From: Symbiodinium natans
Taxonomy: Eukaryota > Sar > Dinophyceae > Suessiales > Symbiodiniaceae
Assembly (NCBI GenBank): GCA_905221605.1
Contig: CAJNDS010000285.1
Location: forward strand, 97,501 to 161,500
Reading direction: 5' to 3'
Length of the DNA stretch: 64,000 nucleotides
Position 1 is the stretch's first letter; the number at the start of each line of letters is the position of its first letter. Below the pieces are notes generated by a model. It was not told where the DNA came from. It searched no databases and saw nothing but the letters and a program-made list of their open reading frames with translations. Positions 30,770 to 42,365 of this stretch are shown piece by piece. A program made the translations under genes and the position numbers.

Positions 30770-33700
30770 GTGCTGTATCTGCATGGATTCCTTCAACGCC
30801 TGCCAGCTGTGGCATTGTGGGCGCGAAGTTTGTGGCGAGAAGGCCTCGGTGTGCTTGCCTTTGCTGGCCCTTGAGGGCTTGCGGAGAGTTGCAAGATGTC
30901 CTGACAATCCATGGAGCGATCCTGCAGGCGTTTTGTGCAGACTGCCTGCGACAGCATGCTGAGGCCGGTGGGAGCACCGTATAGTAGTCTTCTCGTGTCT
31001 TCTCCACATTGCTGCGATCATGTGTCCATCTACGTCGATCTACGTTGTCAGGCCGTCATTGACAGTGGGCTATACGCCGCACCCGCCGTCCCCAGCTTTG
31101 CCAAACATCTCACCGCCTTGCCTCTGGTGGCCGCGTGCACTTCTGCCGAGCGTCCTTAGGTGCGTTGCCCAGTTTGCAACCTGCGCTTGGCGACATCAGC
31201 CTGGGCGCCTTTGGTAAAGGTGGGGGGGTGCGGATTGCATCCGTTTGCCATTTCGTTTGCAATCGTGTGCAGCCTGTCTCCCTCGATCAACTCCAGAACT
31301 CCAGGAGGAGACTTTTGCCAAATACCACGAAAATGCGCGAGCTCGCGACTTAGCCTGGTCTCCGCATGCCTGGGGACTTGCTGCGCTCAGTCCTATGCCT
31401 TGATGCTGGCAGGCCCTCCTCACCTATCGTTGTGCGGCCTGTGACGAAACAGGCTCCTACTTGCGGCCTGGCATGGAAGGCATGCCGGAACTGAGATCAG
31501 CTACTATCATATGGGCCTGCAGCTGCGACAAGCAGTTTCCTGTTGAAGGCCATGCTGGAGCCGTGAAGCCTTTCGGCATGCTTGGGACCGAGGCCAGAGA
31601 ATCAGGTTTAGAAATCATGTCATTATTATTGTTATCATTCTTATTATTGTTACTAGTATTGTAACTATCATGATTTTTACTATTGTTATTATGTGGGCTT
31701 GGGTATGTTCAGGGTCGGCTTGGCGATGCCTTGGTGATTCTTGTGGGGCCTTCTGGCCAGATGCCTTGAGATGCCTTGTGCGAGGCGCGCGAACGGCTCT
31801 GGACAGCTTGGGAGGCTTTCTTCCTTGCGGAGGCGAAATGTTGCTGTCAAAGAGTGCGAGGCTGAGCACCTGCTCAGCATTGCAGCATTGCAGGTTCCTG
31901 CAGAGAAGTTCTTGCAGACGGTCCTGGACGAGTTTTCCTGCGGGCACCGCAAGGGTGGAGCCCCGCCTAGCAGCATGAGCAAGGCCCGCACTCGGAAACT
32001 TGCCAGCACCCCTGTGATGCTTAAGCAGTTCACGGTTAAGGAATCACGATGCCTCGTAACGGGTTCCAAACGGTCTCTCCACGTCTTGCGGTTCCAATCG
32101 GGATCACGAGACGCCCCTTAAACCCTGCCTAAAGGCCCTAAACCCTAAAACTTTATACTAAACCCTAAACCCCTAAACCCTAAAACCCTAAACCCTAAAC
32201 CCTAAACCTGAGTCATTGATTTTGGAGGTGCTCGGTCCGAGTGGCCAAGCCAACTGGATCGAGGACTTGGAGTGCCGGGCCCAAGACTCTTTGTTGTTGT
32301 TGGTTTAGGGTTTAGGGTTTAGGGTTTAGGGTTTAGGGTTTAGGGTTTAGGGTTTAGGGTTTAGGGTTTAGGGGGTTTTGCTTCCCCTCTGTTGTTCACC
32401 ATTTCTGGCAAGCTTCTGGGCTATACCAAGTTATATCGGTGTGCGCTGAAGACTGCAACCCAAAGTTGGAGCTGTGTCCTCACCTACCTGTCGACCTCAT
32501 CGAACTTAAACTCCGAATGCCACAGCCAAGATTTTGTCCAGGTTTCTTGATCCGAAACGCATGAGAGCTAAAAACACACCGAGGGGTTGGGTGGGTGAGG
32601 GGGGGGGGGGGGGGATGCCCTCTCTTCTGGCAATTCCAGCAAGCAGTAAGGATTATGGGATCCAAGCAACAGGCTGTTGTGGAGAAACGTTCGCCCACAT
32701 GAGAAATTCTGCTTCGGATGCAAAAGGTATGCATCAAATATGGGCATCGATCCACAACTTAGATGTTTATCTATGAGGGCAGATTACATGGAAGGGCCAC
32801 GCGTTTAGAGCGACAGATTGTTGGGAGCAAGGTGCGGCACGAGGAATCCTAAGAAAAGTAAGCTTAGCTGGCCATCTGCTACAGTTATGTGATCTGTAAG
32901 TGGGTCTTCGGGGATGTCTTAATTTGAAGCATTTTTCTGGCATGTGGAGCTTGTCAACAGCTAGCCATTTACAGCTTTTGAAGGAAGAAAGCCTGCCAAC
33001 AGCCAAAACGCTGTACTTTACAGCGTTGGAAGCCTGTCAACAGCCAGAAAATCTGCAAGTTGCAGCATTGGGCTGGGAACAGCCAGACATCCTGCATTTC
33101 CAGGAACCGGACAAGAACTGTGTCTGTTAAAAGGCTTATAGGGGCCCTGGTCTGGAACAGCTGCGCGAGGCATTGCCTGTGACCACTGTGCTGTGAGCTT
33201 TGAGGCGACGATTGGCCCTCCAATTGGCGTGGATGAACCGTTTCCCACGACAGCGCTGGGCACCGAGCTGTGCCGCTGCGTTCGAGTGAGGGCCACGCAG
33301 ATCTGGGGGTCTCCGACATTAGGGGTACCTTATTGGGGTACCTTATTGTAAGGGGATCCTACTATTTTAGGGGTCCCCTATTTTCGTAAACCCCCATCTC
33401 AGGTTTTTTTTAGGCGCCTTGGTTGTTCACAGCTGCTGAGCGTGCGCCCAGGTACCCCTTGCTGCGGGGAGTGCCCTAGCACGCACTGTGAGCAGCTTCG
33501 TACATTGGAAGTTGCCTGATTTTTGTTTTCTTCACTGAGGCAGTTCTGCTTCCGCTGCAAGGTGTCCTCCTGGCACCGAGGAGTCACCTGCCCTGTGCCT
33601 ACTGTGTGACGCGTTGACGTTTCATATGTTGTGGACCGTGGGCAGCGCGCTTTTCCTCCAAGAGCCTGGCAAAGTGATAGCGGACGAGGTAACGAGCGCC

Positions 33701-34139
33701 TGCGCTCGGAAAAAGCGCGGCAGGCACCGGCTTGAGTCAGCTTGAGGCTCCCGGCAGGAGGGAAGACCCATGACTCCCAGGCGCAGCTGTGTCCCGGATG
33801 CGGGGTGCCGACACAGCGCAGCGAGGGCTGCCGCAAAATCACCTGTGTTTGCGGTCGTGTGGCCCGGTCACGCTTGCTGCTCTCTGCCTCATTATTTCTT
33901 GTAATTTTGATGAATATTCTTGTAAAATTGAATGATTGATTTTTGATATGTCTGGCCATTGTGGTCGGCAGGTGTGGGAATGGGAAGGGATCGAAGGGGA
34001 CAGCAGCGATGAGGACACCCGGGGTGCCAAGGTGATACATGCGGATACGGGGATGAATCACTGGGATGCTCGCCTGCAGGAGGGTGCTTTCTCGGAGGAC
34101 TCCGGTGCTGAGGAGCAGCGCCGCATTGTTGGGTTATAA
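30770..34139 (+). CDS. RING/RBR-like zinc-binding protein, candidate E3 ubiquitin ligase (partial model)
   Basis: Ordered Cys-rich exons suggest a RING- or RBR-type E3. Exon 30770-about 30842, at an AG|G acceptor, reads CCICMDSFNACQLWHCGREV then CGEK, the first half of a RING with Arg where the usual His of CGH stands. Exon 31160-about 31190 supplies the closing pair (VRCPVCNLRL). About 31425-31480 has RCAACDETGSYLRPG. Exon 33170-about 33287 has GIACDHCAVSFEATIGPPIG and ends LCRC. Exon 33787-33858 reads LCPGCGVPTQRSEGC then RKITCVCGR, a clear IBR/RING2-type motif. It joins in phase by a GT-AG splice to the last exon, 33972-34139 (VWEWEGIEGDSSDED...), ending TAA. RBR ligases carry ubiquitin on a RING2 Cys. 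That these exons form one gene is inferred from order and strand, and the 5' end is unknown. Confidence 0.55.
32119..32210 (-). repeat. CCCTAAA array, degenerate
   Basis: Mixed CCCTAAA, CCCTAAAA and CTTTATACTAAA units in what is probably an intron. Confidence 0.9.
32305..32372 (+). repeat. TTTAGGG array
   Basis: About nine perfect units, opposite in orientation to the array 100 nt upstream. Confidence 0.95.
32597..32614. repeat. Poly(G) tract
   Basis: About 16 consecutive G within an intron-like region. Confidence 0.9.
33305..33396 (+). repeat. Inverted-repeat element, family A, next to an exon
   Basis: Starts within a few bases of the end of the ACDHC exon and ends CCTATTTTCGTAAACCCCC followed by ATCTCAGG. 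GGGGTACCTTATTG is duplicated inside it. Confidence 0.85.
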
Positions 34140-34486
34140 TTCGTGATAACGAGTTATAATGGTGATACAAGGCTGACACGAGGGTGACCGAGGGTGATGC
34201 AAGTTCCAGCAGCTGCAGCGGAAAGGACGAGATGCAAGCCCAAACGGCAGTGAACCTCGTCGCGATGAACAACAAGGTGTCTTGAGTCTAACTGAGTCTA
34301 ACCAAGGACCCAAACGATGGATAAGCTAACTGAGTCTAACCAAGGACCTATAGAGATGGAATGAGGATGGTCCCATGTTACAAAAGCAGTGTTGCAGTCT
34401 GAGGTCTCGGAGGAGACCGTCGCATCCTCGAAGTTGACATGGCACTATGGCATGCACCCGCATCTACACTGTTGCCAGTGTGTTCG

Positions 34487-34640
34487 AATGCCGCCAGCAT
34501 GTCGCTTCGACGAGTTTGACATGTTTGGCTGAGGTCCGCACATTGATACAGGCTTTGGTCAATGCCGGAGCCGATGTTGCGTGGCTCAATTGGAAGGACC
34601 ACGACATCAACATCAACTGGCCACTTTGCAATGGCTGTTG
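34487..34640 (+). CDS. Possible ankyrin-repeat exon
   Basis: Reads LAEVRTLIQALVNAGADV then AWLNWKD, the second half of an ankyrin repeat (V..LI.ALV.AGADV) followed by the next repeat's start. It is 350 nt downstream of the RING/RBR gene. Alone; no partner exons found. Confidence 0.35.
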
Positions 34641-34659
34641 CAATAAAAATATTCATAAT

Positions 34660-34800
34660 GGTGATAATAAATAATAAATAATAAAAATCATAACAATAAT
34701 AATATGGTATTAATAATAACAATAATAATAGTAATTCCAAGAATAATGACAATAACAATAATCGTAATAATATAACAACAATAGCAACAACAGTACTAGT
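34660..34800. repeat. (AAT)n-rich simple sequence
   Basis: Degenerate AATAAT/AATAACAAT repeat. Confidence 0.9.
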
Positions 34801-34910
34801 GGCAATAGTGCCACGCCGAGCTCTGAGGTCAATGACTGGCCCAGCGAGAAGTCTCCACTGCTCCTGGCAGTGCAGTGCCCGCCTGCCCAACAATTGTCAA
34901 AAAAAACCCT

Positions 34911-34951
34911 GGGTTTAGGGTTTAGGGTTTAGGGTTTAGGGTTTAGGGTTA
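34911..34951 (+). repeat. TTTAGGG array
   Basis: Five to six perfect units. Confidence 0.95.
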
Positions 34952-35152
34952 CTGCCAATGTCAGTGCTTCAAATAGCCGTCCGGCAGACGGCGATCAACA
35001 GAGTCAGGTCGAAACACAGCTGCAGTTGCAGCCCTTTGCGAAGTGGGAGCGCGGGTGACTCCAGAGGCCTCCAGGGCCTGAAGCGATGGCTTTTTTCGAG
35101 TCCGTGGGTGCAAAGCCAGCGAGCTCAGAGACCCTGAAAGCCATGTTAACAG

Positions 35153-36064
35153 GTACTTGAGGAACTCAAGAGTGTTTCGCTGGAGTTCCAGCGCTGCGAG
35201 ATGGAGAGGCGCTGTGCATCAGCGGGACCAAGCGGGATCAAGCGGGTACAGAAGTACGCCGATGTGCAGAAGGGCAAGAGCCTACCGAAGGGTATGTACA
35301 GCACGGGCCAAAGCCAAGCCAAAGCCCCCAAAGTTCTGGGTTTCTCCCGCAATCCCAATGGCCAGGCTGATGCGGCCCCAAGTGCAAGGTGATCCCAACA
35401 TGAGGCACATCACAGAATCATAGGACATCGTGGCACATATTTGGTACTTTGCAAGAAGGTTCTTTGGTGTCCGAGTGCCAGGCTGCCTCTCTGGGTTTGG
35501 ATTCAAGCCAGGAGCTCAGCATGCTGTAGTGAGGAGAAGTGCTCAAAATGTTCTGTAAGAGCTTGCTCAAGCGAGATGCCGAATTTCGGGGCCTGCAATC
35601 TTCTGATTCTGTACGCAACGGTAGGCTGGAAGTGCTGCAGCGGTGGAGGCTTGTGTCGCTCCTGTCCAGACATGTCCAACCATGCGTGCTGCCCCTCGGA
35701 ATGGAGTACGGCAAGCACACGACTCGCCATCCGGCTTCATCACCGCTTGAAACAGGCTCTGCTTCGCAACGCGGCGCACGAGGAGGCGGTTGGCGAGGAT
35801 GTCTTCATTGCTTTGCAGCGCAGTAGCGGCTCGGCAGCGTTGGCATTACATGGCAGCACGCCCGGTGCAGCAATGCAAGCAGCGAGTGGGAACACCACCC
35901 AGGTGGGGACGAAGATAGCTTGGGACTTGGAACTCACAAAACTGTCCAATGCCAACCCATCTAGGAGAAGCGCTATTCTGGCGCATGTCCCAATGTCAGG
36001 TCGCAAGCAGATCGCCGAGCATCTCCGAGAACATGTCGGCGAGGAGCTGGGGCGGGAAGATTAG
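35153..36064 (+). CDS. Hypothetical protein, partial
   Basis: Segment 35153-about 35295 starts at an AG|G acceptor (LEELKSVSLEFQRCEMERR, IKRVQKYADVQKGKSLP): charged, helical. A donor-like GTATGT follows at about 35293. A second segment, about 35736-36064, reads RLKQALLRNAAHEEAVGEDV then FIALQRSSGSAALALHG and ends IAEHLREHVGEELGRED with TAG. A frame from ATG 35086 (MAFFESVGAKPASSETLKAM) lies just upstream but cannot be joined without an impossibly short intron. Not recognised; one gene is assumed. Confidence 0.4.
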
Positions 36065-36393
36065 AGGCATTGCAGCTCTGTTCACTAGCCAACATAGTCG
36101 CTGCCTTGGCCGAACACGAGCGTTTAAAAAAAGTGGCTGGGCTGGGTCCAGTACTGGCTCAAGCATCAGTCAGACTGACGAAAGTCTCAGTACACATTTC
36201 ACGCATGTTCAGCCCAAGCTCGAGCTCCAACTGTGCTTAATGCAGTAGGTGCCACAGTAGCTCTGAGTTCCGAGTAGACAGGAAGAAGCCTTAGTCCAGC
36301 GGCGCCTCAAGGGCATCCGGGACCTCAACTGAGGAGCTGTTCGTCTAGAACTTCCAAAGAACTAGTACAGCTACTTCAAATCTTCCACATGTC

Positions 36394-36976
36394 ATGGCGG
36401 GCTCCGGCCTGTTCAACCGGACGCTTGGCAAAATCTTCCGAGGTGCCGAAAGCCTCGCGGTCAAGCTGCTGCACGGAGTGGTCCGAACAGGACATGAGAC
36501 ACAGCAGTGGCGGACTCGCAACACTAAGGAATCGCATTCCCCTGGATGCTACCGAGCCTGAGCCCGTTGATGTTGCAGAGGCAGCGACACTACGGGTTGG
36601 GGTTTGCCAGCTCTGCTCTCTCTATCGGCACCGCAGAGGTTTGCTGGCAACAGAAGGCTGCCGATCTTCGCGCCTTAACCGGGGCTACGCGAGATGAGAA
36701 GGCCCGAAAGGAGTCAAAGGAGAAGGGACGGCAAAACATTGGAGCCGTGGCACAGGTTCCCAGCCTGGATGCCCTGCTGGAGACAGATGGGATGCAGCGC
36801 AGGGCAATCTCGAGGGCACCTCTTCCGAATGATAGCCCTGTAGATGCGCAACACGTCCAGGGGCATACAAGTACGACCAATCTGGGTAGTCATGCTGGGG
36901 CTGCTTACGGAAGCTGAGGACATCTCTTCGCTGGAGCGATCTGATGGACCGAAGGCGCGAGCTTATCGAGCTTTAG
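36394..36976 (+). CDS. Hypothetical small protein, about three exons
   Basis: From ATG 36394: MAGSGLFNRTLGKIFRGAES then LAVKLLHGVVRTGHETQQW, an amphipathic basic start that could target mitochondria. Exon 36639-about 36850 after AG|G: VCWQQKAADLRALTGATRDE, SKEKGRQNIGAVAQVPSLDA, MQRRAISRAPLPND. Last segment: LRTSLRWSDLMDRRRELIEL ending TAG 36974-36976. Looks like a complete short gene. Family not recognised. Confidence 0.5.
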
Positions 36977-37123
36977 CGTGTGGAGCTTCGGTGGGCTTGG
37001 GCCCTTTGTCTGTGCAGCCAGGACATGCCGAGCAAGCCGACAATCGAAACTGGGATCCTAAGTTCACATTTGCGCATGCTCGGGGGTAGATTTGGGCAGC
37101 CCAGGAAAGCGCCCCCAAGAAGG

Positions 37124-37575
37124 AGAGACGAGTTTGCCTCGTTTCGCTGCGGGCTTCTGGTGCGGGCGTGCATGCCTGCAACCGGGACTATCGGTACTGC
37201 GGCTTGCACCAGGGCAAGCCTATGTTCAAGGCAGAAAACGGCGCTGTGATTTACTTCAACAAGACGCCTGGCTTACTAGCAGTACCATTGTCTGGGCTGA
37301 TCGAGTTTGCCGCAGCAGTGACTAGGGTGCCTTGGCGATGTGGCTAAGGTTCTGGAAGATGAACAGTATCTACAAGACAACAGGCCGAATTTGAAAAAAA
37401 GATGCAAGCAGCACTAGGGAACATCACATTGACATGGGCAGGTTGGGTTTACAGCGTCAAGGAGAATGCTGGACCGTGGCCTGCTGAAACCGACTGGGTC
37501 TCCGACGGGTCGTCAGAACCGAACGTCTCTTGGCGCGGATCCCGCCTGGCGCAGAGCAATCCAGTTAGGACATGA
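37124..37575 (+). CDS. Protein with a CG-HxGKPxxK/IYF/WKMN-type domain
   Basis: Segment about 37124-37260: VSLRASGAGVHACNRDYRYC then GLHQGKPMFKAENGAVIYFN. Exon 37349-about 37381 (AG|G): FWKMNSIYKTTG. Exon 37442-37575: WVYSVKENAGPWPAETDWVS, ending in TGA. The second join is exact: ACA ACA G|GC donor, AG|GT acceptor, giving TTGW. The pattern (CG..GKP.(F/Y)K..., IYF, WKMN, G.W.YS, then AP.P....W) is one I associate with a small repeated domain common in dinoflagellate proteins, with no biochemical role known to me. The first donor is not fixed. Confidence 0.55.
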
Positions 37576-37846
37576 TTCGAATCCCAGCCGGGACAGCAAA
37601 TCCAGCATTGCTGTGGGCCACTAGGGTCACTAGGGATTCTGCAGCAAACGCGGCGTTGTGAAGCCTGAGGCAACGCAAAATGGCCACGGTAGTGCTGTTA
37701 CACAGTAGCCTTTTCTTTTTCGTGTTGTTGCAACTTGGCTGTAACTTGTGTAGAGGCATTGTATCGTCTTGGGTTTAAGGCTGGGACTCCACCAAGCCTG
37801 TTGCTGATCGATGAGCATCTTGGCTCACAAAGCTGGTGCGCTCCAA

Positions 37847-37886
37847 GGGTTTAGGGGTTTGGGGTTTTGGGTTTTGGGTTTAGGGC
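37847..37886 (+). repeat. Degenerate TTTAGGG run
   Basis: GGGTTTAGGGG, TTTGGGG, TTTTGGG and TTTAGGG variants. Confidence 0.85.
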
Positions 37887-37914
37887 GGGCATGGTCAAAT
37901 CTTCTGTTGCCTGC

Positions 37915-38567
37915 TCAGGCCCTTGCCTCGGCAAATTGCAGAGGAGAGTGCTGCTCTGATCCTGGAGGACGGTCAGAAGGTTGGAGTCTCAAGACCTAAG
38001 TACATCCTCATAGTCGATATTGTCATGAATCTTGCGCTGCTCCCATGCTGATCCTCGAGGTGCTGAAGAGGGAGGAGAACAAGAGGTGGCGTTGGAACGA
38101 AGTGCCGCTTGGCGCTAATGAGAGAGAGATAGAGAGCGAGTTGCAGGGCATTCGACTGACCAAGCAGCCTGCTGCTTGCCGCTTCGCACGTGAAGGTACA
38201 TACGATCAAAGGAGGACATTTTGAAGAGCCTCTCCAATGGAATGAACGGGAACCCGTCCATGAGCAACCACAAGGCGGCACAGCCTCCTGTGCAGAATGC
38301 TGCCGGGCCTGCCAGGCCAGCGCAGCATCCACCTGCCCCTCCAGCCACAGCTCCGGAAACCCAAAGCGAGGGCCCAGCGGAGGCTCGAAAATCTACCACT
38401 CTCAGACCTGGTTTCCTCACGGGGAGCTCGAGGGCGAAGGAAGCCGAGAGGAAGGCGGTGAGGCAACCATCTCAAGCAATTATTCTGGACTATCCTGACG
38501 GTGCCATAGTTGAGTTCGATCGCTTTTCCAATGGCCGCTCAGCTCTCCATATCTGTCCCTGCACGTG
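37915..38567 (+). CDS. Hypothetical protein, partial
   Basis: Short segment near 37925-37985 (IAEESAALILEDGQKVGVS), then from 38045 MLILEVLKREENKRWRWNEV, GANEREIESELQGIRLTKQP, then 38218-38567: LKSLSNGMNGNPSMSNHKAA, a Pro/Ala-rich stretch, and AIILDYPDGAIVEFDRFSNG. Mixed charged helix plus low-complexity linker. Not recognised; splice sites not all fixed. Confidence 0.4.
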
Positions 38568-40059
38568 ACGTGAGGGGCCGTAGACCAAGAGGACTCAGCC
38601 CAGAGACCGCCGAGGCCGATGGGTCCCAGCAAAGATTCTTCAACGCGTTCGCCACGGAATCTTCGAGCCGACCTCAGCTTGGCACGCGCGCTCGTGCACG
38701 GTTGTCGTTTTTATGTCTGCGTCGTTTACCGACACTTACGTCTAAGCCTCACGAGCGTCGAAGTGGCTGAATTAGCGACATGTCTGAGGATCGATGAAGA
38801 GAGAGATGGAGAGAACAAGAGTCAGATTGGGGAAAGGAAATCAGGAATCCAACGGGCATTCGCTTGTCGCTGCCCGAAAGGCCTTTTGCCAGGATCGAGC
38901 GCAGCAGAAATAAGCGTTGCCCAAACATGATTGGGATGGTTTAATCTCATACTGCCAACCGAACCGGCCACATCGCCTCCAAAGAAATCACGAAGATGGG
39001 ATATTCGACTCACTGTCTGAATGGGATGTCCAGCTGCTTCGAACACTTTCACAACGTAAGTTTGCTGGCTTGATGGCTACTCTGTGACCCTTGACCTTGC
39101 ATCATTAGTATCCATAAACAGTGGAGATACCATGGCTGAAGCATCTTGGGCTGGAATGGTTGTACGAGTCAGAAAGCAGTTGCCACTGCTCCAGAGCGCA
39201 TGCGCCAGACTTGGCTTTTTTGTAATCAGGCATCGCCACGAGAAGACAATGTTTCGAGAAGAAGGGATGGATGTCACGCTGTGACCACGATGGTAGTTAC
39301 AAACAACACAAGCCCAAGTTTTTGCAGGAGCCATTCCGACCGTGTAGACTAAGTCCGAGCTTCGAAACTACCGAGGGCATCCTTCCAGTGTCGTCGGCTA
39401 AGGACTTGGACGTTGAGCCCCAGGTTCCGGCCACGAAGATTAGGTGGCCCAATGGCCAGGCGCCGCCGAGGACTCTGAAGCACACGTCACTAAGTGGAGC
39501 GCCTCGCTTTCATGGAGGGTGTGGGAGGAGGGAGGCTTCTCAAGACTTCACCTGAGACTTTGGTTACTTCCATCATCTGGCCCTTAGCCGTATTGGGACA
39601 GCGTGCAGCTTCGTTCTATGACACCAGAGGGATCCAAGCAAAGCAAGGGGCAGAGACATTCAGCAACACCATAGTTGAAAGTTCGTTCCAACCATACTCA
39701 TAATCATCAGCCGGCAATGGGGGAAGGTGCAGCGATGGACGCTGATGCCGCAAGTTGTTCAAGAGTATGCTGAGAAGAGGCATACATGATATCCATCATG
39801 AGAACGCTTGGACTAAGGCAATGCCACAGGCGGGTGAGCCTGCCAAGGCAAGAGCCTCCTTGCAAGTGCGCACCGCATTCACGCCTTAGTGCCTGGCGAG
39901 GTTCCGACAGAGTCCGAAGATCCGGCCTTTCATGTTGGTGCAGTTGTCGACTACGCAACTCGGCAAGATTGAAAGGTCGCCTGAGTGCCTGAGTGCCTGA
40001 GCCCCTGAGCCTGTCAGCCTGTCGTGACTCCAACTCACTGCTGAGCCCGTATACATTGG
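38568..40059. other. Region without a firm gene
   Basis: Short open frames on both strands. A + segment at 39084-39284 (ASWAGMVVRVRKQLPLLQSA) has a protein-like pattern but is also open in antisense. Nothing recognised. Confidence 0.3.
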
Positions 40060-40089
40060 ATGTTGACTTGCGTGCACGCAAGACGCGAA

Positions 40090-40275
40090 CTCAGGACGAC
40101 AACTCAAACGATGGCTGGATCGAGGCAACGGTTCTCCACCGGAACCGCAATGGCATCTCGGCTCCGTAGAGCTGCAGTTGGCAAAGTACGTAGTTCACGA
40201 GCACCACGTCATGCTGAAGCAGCGCTCTATGCGTTTTGCTGTCCAAGGCACCTACGACATCAACGTCATGGGTAA
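40090..40275 (+). CDS. Possible exons of an unrecognised protein
   Basis: Reads TRTQDDNSNDGWIEATVLHR, then in another frame SVELQLAKYVVHEHHVMLKQ and SMRFAVQGTYDINVMG. Both are strongly protein-like and would join as one chain, but the frame changes between about 40140 and 40165 with no room for an intron, so this is either a frameshift or two exons with an unrecognised junction. Confidence 0.35.
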   Translation, partial: LRTTTQTMAGSRQRFSTGTAMASRLRRAAVGKVRSSRAPRHAEAALYAFCCPRHLRHQRHG

Positions 40276-42320
40276 TGCCCGGAGCTCACTGCCCCCAACG
40301 TCTGCGAGGTTGTGTTACAGACCTTGTCAGTGGGCAGATGAGGCCATCCAGAAGATACCGCCCAGCAGGCTTCGGTGGCCAAAGCTCATCAAGCCGGATG
40401 TCGCTCGGGCCTGGCACAAAGCATCGCTCACTTGATGCTCCGGATGTGGAACATGCACACACAAAGCAAGACTCCTTGCATCCAGGCAGCCACAGCCAAG
40501 AAGCCTCTCTCGGGAGGTGGGGGGTGTTGGCGGTGTTGGTGATCACTTTCTACCTGTGGCGAACGCTTGCGCCAGGACGATCTCTTAGACCGAGTGACTC
40601 CACTCGAGAAACCTTGGCGGCCGCAGTGGCCGCTCGAAAGAAAGCCATCAGCGAGTTGGCAACTCTGCGGCAGTTTTCGCAGTGCATCCAGTGCGAGGGA
40701 AGATGTTCATGCTGTCAAGGAGTCAAGCTGTTTGCAATTGCCGATTGGTGCAATGAGGGTGATTGACTTGATGAGCATTTGACGTGTCAGGGTGGCAGAA
40801 GACCTCCTAAAGCGGAACAGCCACTTCCAAGTGGCCGAGAAACGGAGATGGTTGTGGGAGGCCACTCTGCCATTATGTGAAGCAAAATACTCTGCGCAGC
40901 TCCGTTCACAGGCACTCCTTTCACCGTTCGCCGTTTTGACGAAGGCCCTCAGACCCTTGCGCAGAGCGTGCCATGAACGACGCAAGCCTTCTTCGTCTTT
41001 GCCCAGGTGAGGAGGCACCACCAAAATCGCTGCAGTCAATGCTCGCCTTTCTAGATGCAGAGGCGGAGTCTCGGTCGCAAGGAGAAGCTTCAGCAGCAAG
41101 CCGTGCATGTCACCCTGACATAGGTCAAGTTTGTGCCCATTTACGTCCATGTCAAGGCCAATGACCCATGCGAAACCTGGAAAGCTCCCGAGTGCAAGCC
41201 GGATGCGAGACAGCAGCATCTCGGCTCGCACCAGAGTTCCAATTCGATTCTTCAGACACTCATTCTGGAATGGCAATGAAGTCAAGATGATAGCAGGGCA
41301 AGATCACAGGGATTGGAGGGAGGCATAGGATGGGCATTCGCCAAAGGCTTTGCCAGGAAAGCAGTGCTTTGTCCTGCAGGCTGAGTCGTATACACTGACT
41401 GACAACCTCCGAGCCGCTGTCACGTCGACATAATGGATGGAAAGTTTGGGAAGTCATAGGTTCAACAAGCGACACAGGTGTGAGATTCGTCAAGCACGTG
41501 CTGAGTCTTTTTACATGCTGCAAAATTCCAAGGCCCATCCCGCTGACTCGTGGCAAAGGCAGGGCAGCAGTGCGCCTGACAGCCACCTCCTATCGCTTCA
41601 TTGTTCAGGCTACGATGGTTCATTTTCCATATCCCAGGCAAGCTGCTTGAGAGTCTTTGCCACCGACTGTGAACTGTCATCTTGTTCGAGGTGTCTGTGC
41701 CAAAGGCGTGTTTCAGCCCCGAAGTCAAGCAGGAGAAAGCTCAACAGGTGCAATCCGGCATTCCTCCTCCTGCATGTGTGTACTGACCTCGTTCGCCTAA
41801 ACTTCTAAGCAGAGGTGCTCTTGAGCTCTCTGAATATACTTCCTGCACTAGGATATGCAACCTTCCTGGAACGAAGCAGGTCGCCGAATGCCCACCCGGC
41901 ATGCCGCGAGAGTGGTCGACGGAGCAGGCTGTTGTTTGTGATGTTGCAGAATACGTGACATGAACCCCTAAAGCATCGCACAACACGGCAAGGTGCTTCA
42001 ATTCCTTGACTTTCTGGGCCTGGGCCAAGATGCTCAGTTCAGCCAAGTTGTGTGCGCGAACGGGGAAACAGCCTGCCCCTAAGGCCACACTGGTGACAAG
42101 TTCAAGGACTGAAGCAGAGGGTAGAGTAGAGTGCATCAATCGTTCCCTCCTTGTGAGGCTGCCTTAGATGATTGAAGCAGTGACATTGATGTTTGGGTCC
42201 AGCAGCGCTCAAACTCAACAAGAAGGGTTAATGTTTGGCCCCTAGAATGCCCAACAATTGCCCGCCCTTGCTCCGCCCCTTCCCCCTCCCCTCCTCCCCC
42301 CTTCCCCCCGTTTGAAGCAC
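40276..42320. other. Region without a firm gene
   Basis: The longest frame is minus 40707-41285 (192 codons; includes LALGSFPGFAWVIGLDMDVN and KGLRAFVKTANGERSACERS), protein-like but without a known domain. Other short frames on both strands. If the minus frame is real it would be an exception to the + strand order. Confidence 0.3.
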
Positions 42321-42352
42321 CCTAAACCATCCTAAACCCTAAACCCTAAACC
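42320..42352 (-). repeat. CCCTAAA run before the SAM exon
   Basis: Three to four units; the SAM exon's AG|G acceptor lies 13 nt further on. Confidence 0.9.
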
Positions 42353-42365
42353 CCCATGGTGCCAG

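Noticed and set aside
33305-33396. Family A elements as protein-coding transposons
   Set aside because: Only about 100 bp with no coding capacity; at most non-autonomous.
35086-35152. First exon MAFFESVGAKPASSETLKAM for the gene starting 35153
   Set aside because: The next coding segment begins immediately in a different frame, leaving no space for an intron; kept only as a note.
37560-37600. tRNA-like TTCGAATCC T-loop motif
   Set aside because: No matching T-stem, anticodon arm or acceptor stem around it.
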